The notes beneath the pieces are model-generated. The model ran no database searches. It had not been told where the DNA came from and was given only the letters and a program-made list of their open reading frames with translations. From Pampus argenteus (lineage: Eukaryota; Chordata; Actinopteri; Scombriformes; Stromateidae), in NCBI GenBank assembly GCA_036937835.1, contig CM072876.1, forward strand, positions 16,459,001 through 16,523,000: a DNA stretch of 64,000 nt, in the 5' to 3' direction. A program made the position numbers and the translations under genes. Positions 62,444 to 64,000 of the stretch are shown in pieces. The first letter of the stretch is position 1. Each line of letters begins with the position of its first letter.

Positions 62444-63424
62444 GGGATGGATTATTTCCACGTGTTGTTTTGAGAATATTCATTGTCATTTGAGAATTGG
62501 GCCAAAGCAATTGAAATTTGAATATACGGTCGCTCATCATCGAAAAGTCATGAAAATTAATTGACCAAAATGTGTATGAACCTGATACATAATGCATATA
62601 TGCAAAGTCTTGGCATGGGCACAGTATACATTTGTAGATCATTTCCATTCATATAATCCCTGTGCCCAGCCAAGAGCTGACTGGTGTATCAAACTGCTCA
62701 TTTCACAATATAACTTGACTTGCTCTGTAAATGTATTGGTAATGGTAATGTAATGATACCTGCGCTTAGTATCAAAAGCTGGAAAGGATTTGTATGTATT
62801 TATAACGTTTGCACCTGTCGGGAAGACAGATTTCAGTACATGAGAGGATAAAGTATGCTGACATTTAAACATATGAAAAAGAAGTCTATTCTTTTAAAAT
62901 AAAGAAAAAAAATGATAGCTGAAAGCATTCCATGTATCAGCCCTGCTCCCTTCATGGAATACTTATGGTGGTAATCTTGCTGGCGATCCAAGAGGAACGC
63001 CGAGATGATGGAATAATGCATTATATTCTGGAGGGGGCGAGAGGAATGGACAGGTCTGCATACACTGACAAGTAGAATGTATGAAGAGGCACATTAAAGG
63101 AGAGTGAGAGTAGAATACAGAAGAATCCGAAGCTTACGCTTAAGTATCAGTTTACACTCTCCCCATGGTCCTACCGAGGCCCATTATTCCCATAGAAATC
63201 AAGGTCAGGGTTCATGGAAAAGGATCACACCACTGTTGTTTGCTCATTAGACAGAGGGGAATTCAGCACAATGTTAACCACCACATCACCTTGCTCCTGT
63301 GTGTGTGTTTTTAAGACTTTGTTTATGCAGCAGACATTTATTTTGGGGGGCAGTGTGAGGGGAGGATGATCCATCACAGGCTGCAGTTAATAAAATTACA
63401 GCTCACACTGGCTCGTACATCCCT
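62444..63424. other. AT-rich noncoding DNA
   Basis: No supported gene. Confidence 0.45.
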
Positions 63425-63990
63425 TTGATTCATCACCTGCTGCCAGCGGCTTCCTGCCACACCCTATCAGTCTTGGCTACTGAAAGCCTCCAGTCTGAGA
63501 GAGACTTTGGGGAAATCAAAGGCAAAAAAAAGAAAAAAAAAAACAGTAATGGGATTTTGATTAGCAAAGGCTTTGCAGTTGCAATGCTTCCCAGTGGGCC
63601 ATGTGTGACAGTTGTAAATGAGCGCCCATCTCCTAATCAAGGCGATGGGTGGATGAGGCAGCGACTGAACGAGAGGGCTGATCTGGTTTCTGGCTTTCGG
63701 TGCCACAACCATAGTCGGACAGGGGAAGGTGGGCATGAAGCGAAAAGGCAGACAGAGGCAGCTGCTGTAGCCTGGGGGTGACCTACAGGAGGGAGCAGCA
63801 CATCTGTAACCGCTGACAGGCCAATAAGGGCCCGACGTCCCATTATCATCAGCAGCAGGAGGACAAGTCGCAGCAGGATGTCTGCACAGAATCACACTCA
63901 GGCTGAATTGAGTTTCATCTGCTGTAACCAGCGGGGTAACTGCCAAGCAGCTGGCACTTATTTCGCCTACTGATTCTCCCAAAAACCTCA
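63425..63990. other. Candidate conserved noncoding block at window end
   Basis: GC-balanced unique sequence, for example 'gatttctggctttcggtgcc'-like text around 63685-63705, 'gcgcccatctcctaatcaag' and 'ctgtaaccgctgacaggcca'. Both strands are open for long stretches (118 codons plus, 174 codons minus), but the frames run through the A-rich tract at 63524-63543, giving poly-Lys or poly-Phe, and show no domain. A cryptic exon cannot be excluded. Confidence 0.3.
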
Positions 63991-64000
63991 CTAACTCACT

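Noticed and set aside
63467..63991. 174-codon open frame on the minus strand
   Set aside because: Runs through a low-complexity A-rich tract (poly-Phe when translated), no domain, and a competing open frame on the other strand; kept only as a low-interest finding.

Overview
This window looks like nuclear DNA from a ray-finned fish, most likely a percomorph/acanthomorph teleost. The evidence is the repeat content (fish-type tRNA-headed SINEs, 'TATAAGGCGCACC'-type and 'CAG-GGTGGAA' MITEs, a pogo-like transposase start, a hAT element), abundant CA microsatellites, AT-rich spacers and an intact vertebrate tRNA-Ala gene. Family names for repeats come from recall of fish repeats, not from a search.

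Protein-coding content is very low. I can support only one multi-exon reading frame, and it lies inside a DNA transposon. Almost all other open frames are short, overlap on both strands, or run through microsatellites, so I do not annotate them. The window is best read as a gene desert or the inside of one or more very long introns.

Layout: 1-105 diverged SINE. 603-750 interspersed repeat, with a second copy at 30228-30450. 778-944 degenerate MITE. 970-3227 complete hAT element with matching terminal repeats and an 8-bp flanking duplication; it carries a four-exon, 267-codon frame that covers only the C-terminal part of a hAT transposase. 4588-4731 31-bp minisatellite. 7.7-19.1 kb mostly unique AT-rich DNA. 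19.16-21.55 kb dispersed repeats around a conserved-looking noncoding block (20.17-20.72 kb). 29.44-29.96 kb GC/CpG-rich block that may be a promoter and noncoding first exon on the minus strand. 34750-35072 TA-flanked MITE. 36.8 kb and 38.7 kb SINE-like fragments. 40287-40359 tRNA-Ala(AGC), minus strand. 43.27-43.96 kb nested repeats with a pogo-like transposase start bounded on both sides by (TA)n. 44.8-45.1 kb very long CA array joined to a 'GGGGAC'-type repeat. 45863-46001 inverted repeat. 51912-52335 interspersed element. 59391-59558 MITE. 62393-62443 TATC array.

The pieces do not form a pathway. The most interesting items are the compact hAT element, which appears to encode a spliced 'dimerisation-end only' protein; a cluster of seven in-frame Cys codons at 54979-55068; the possible minus-strand promoter at 29.5-29.9 kb; and several long conserved-looking noncoding blocks that could be developmental enhancers.
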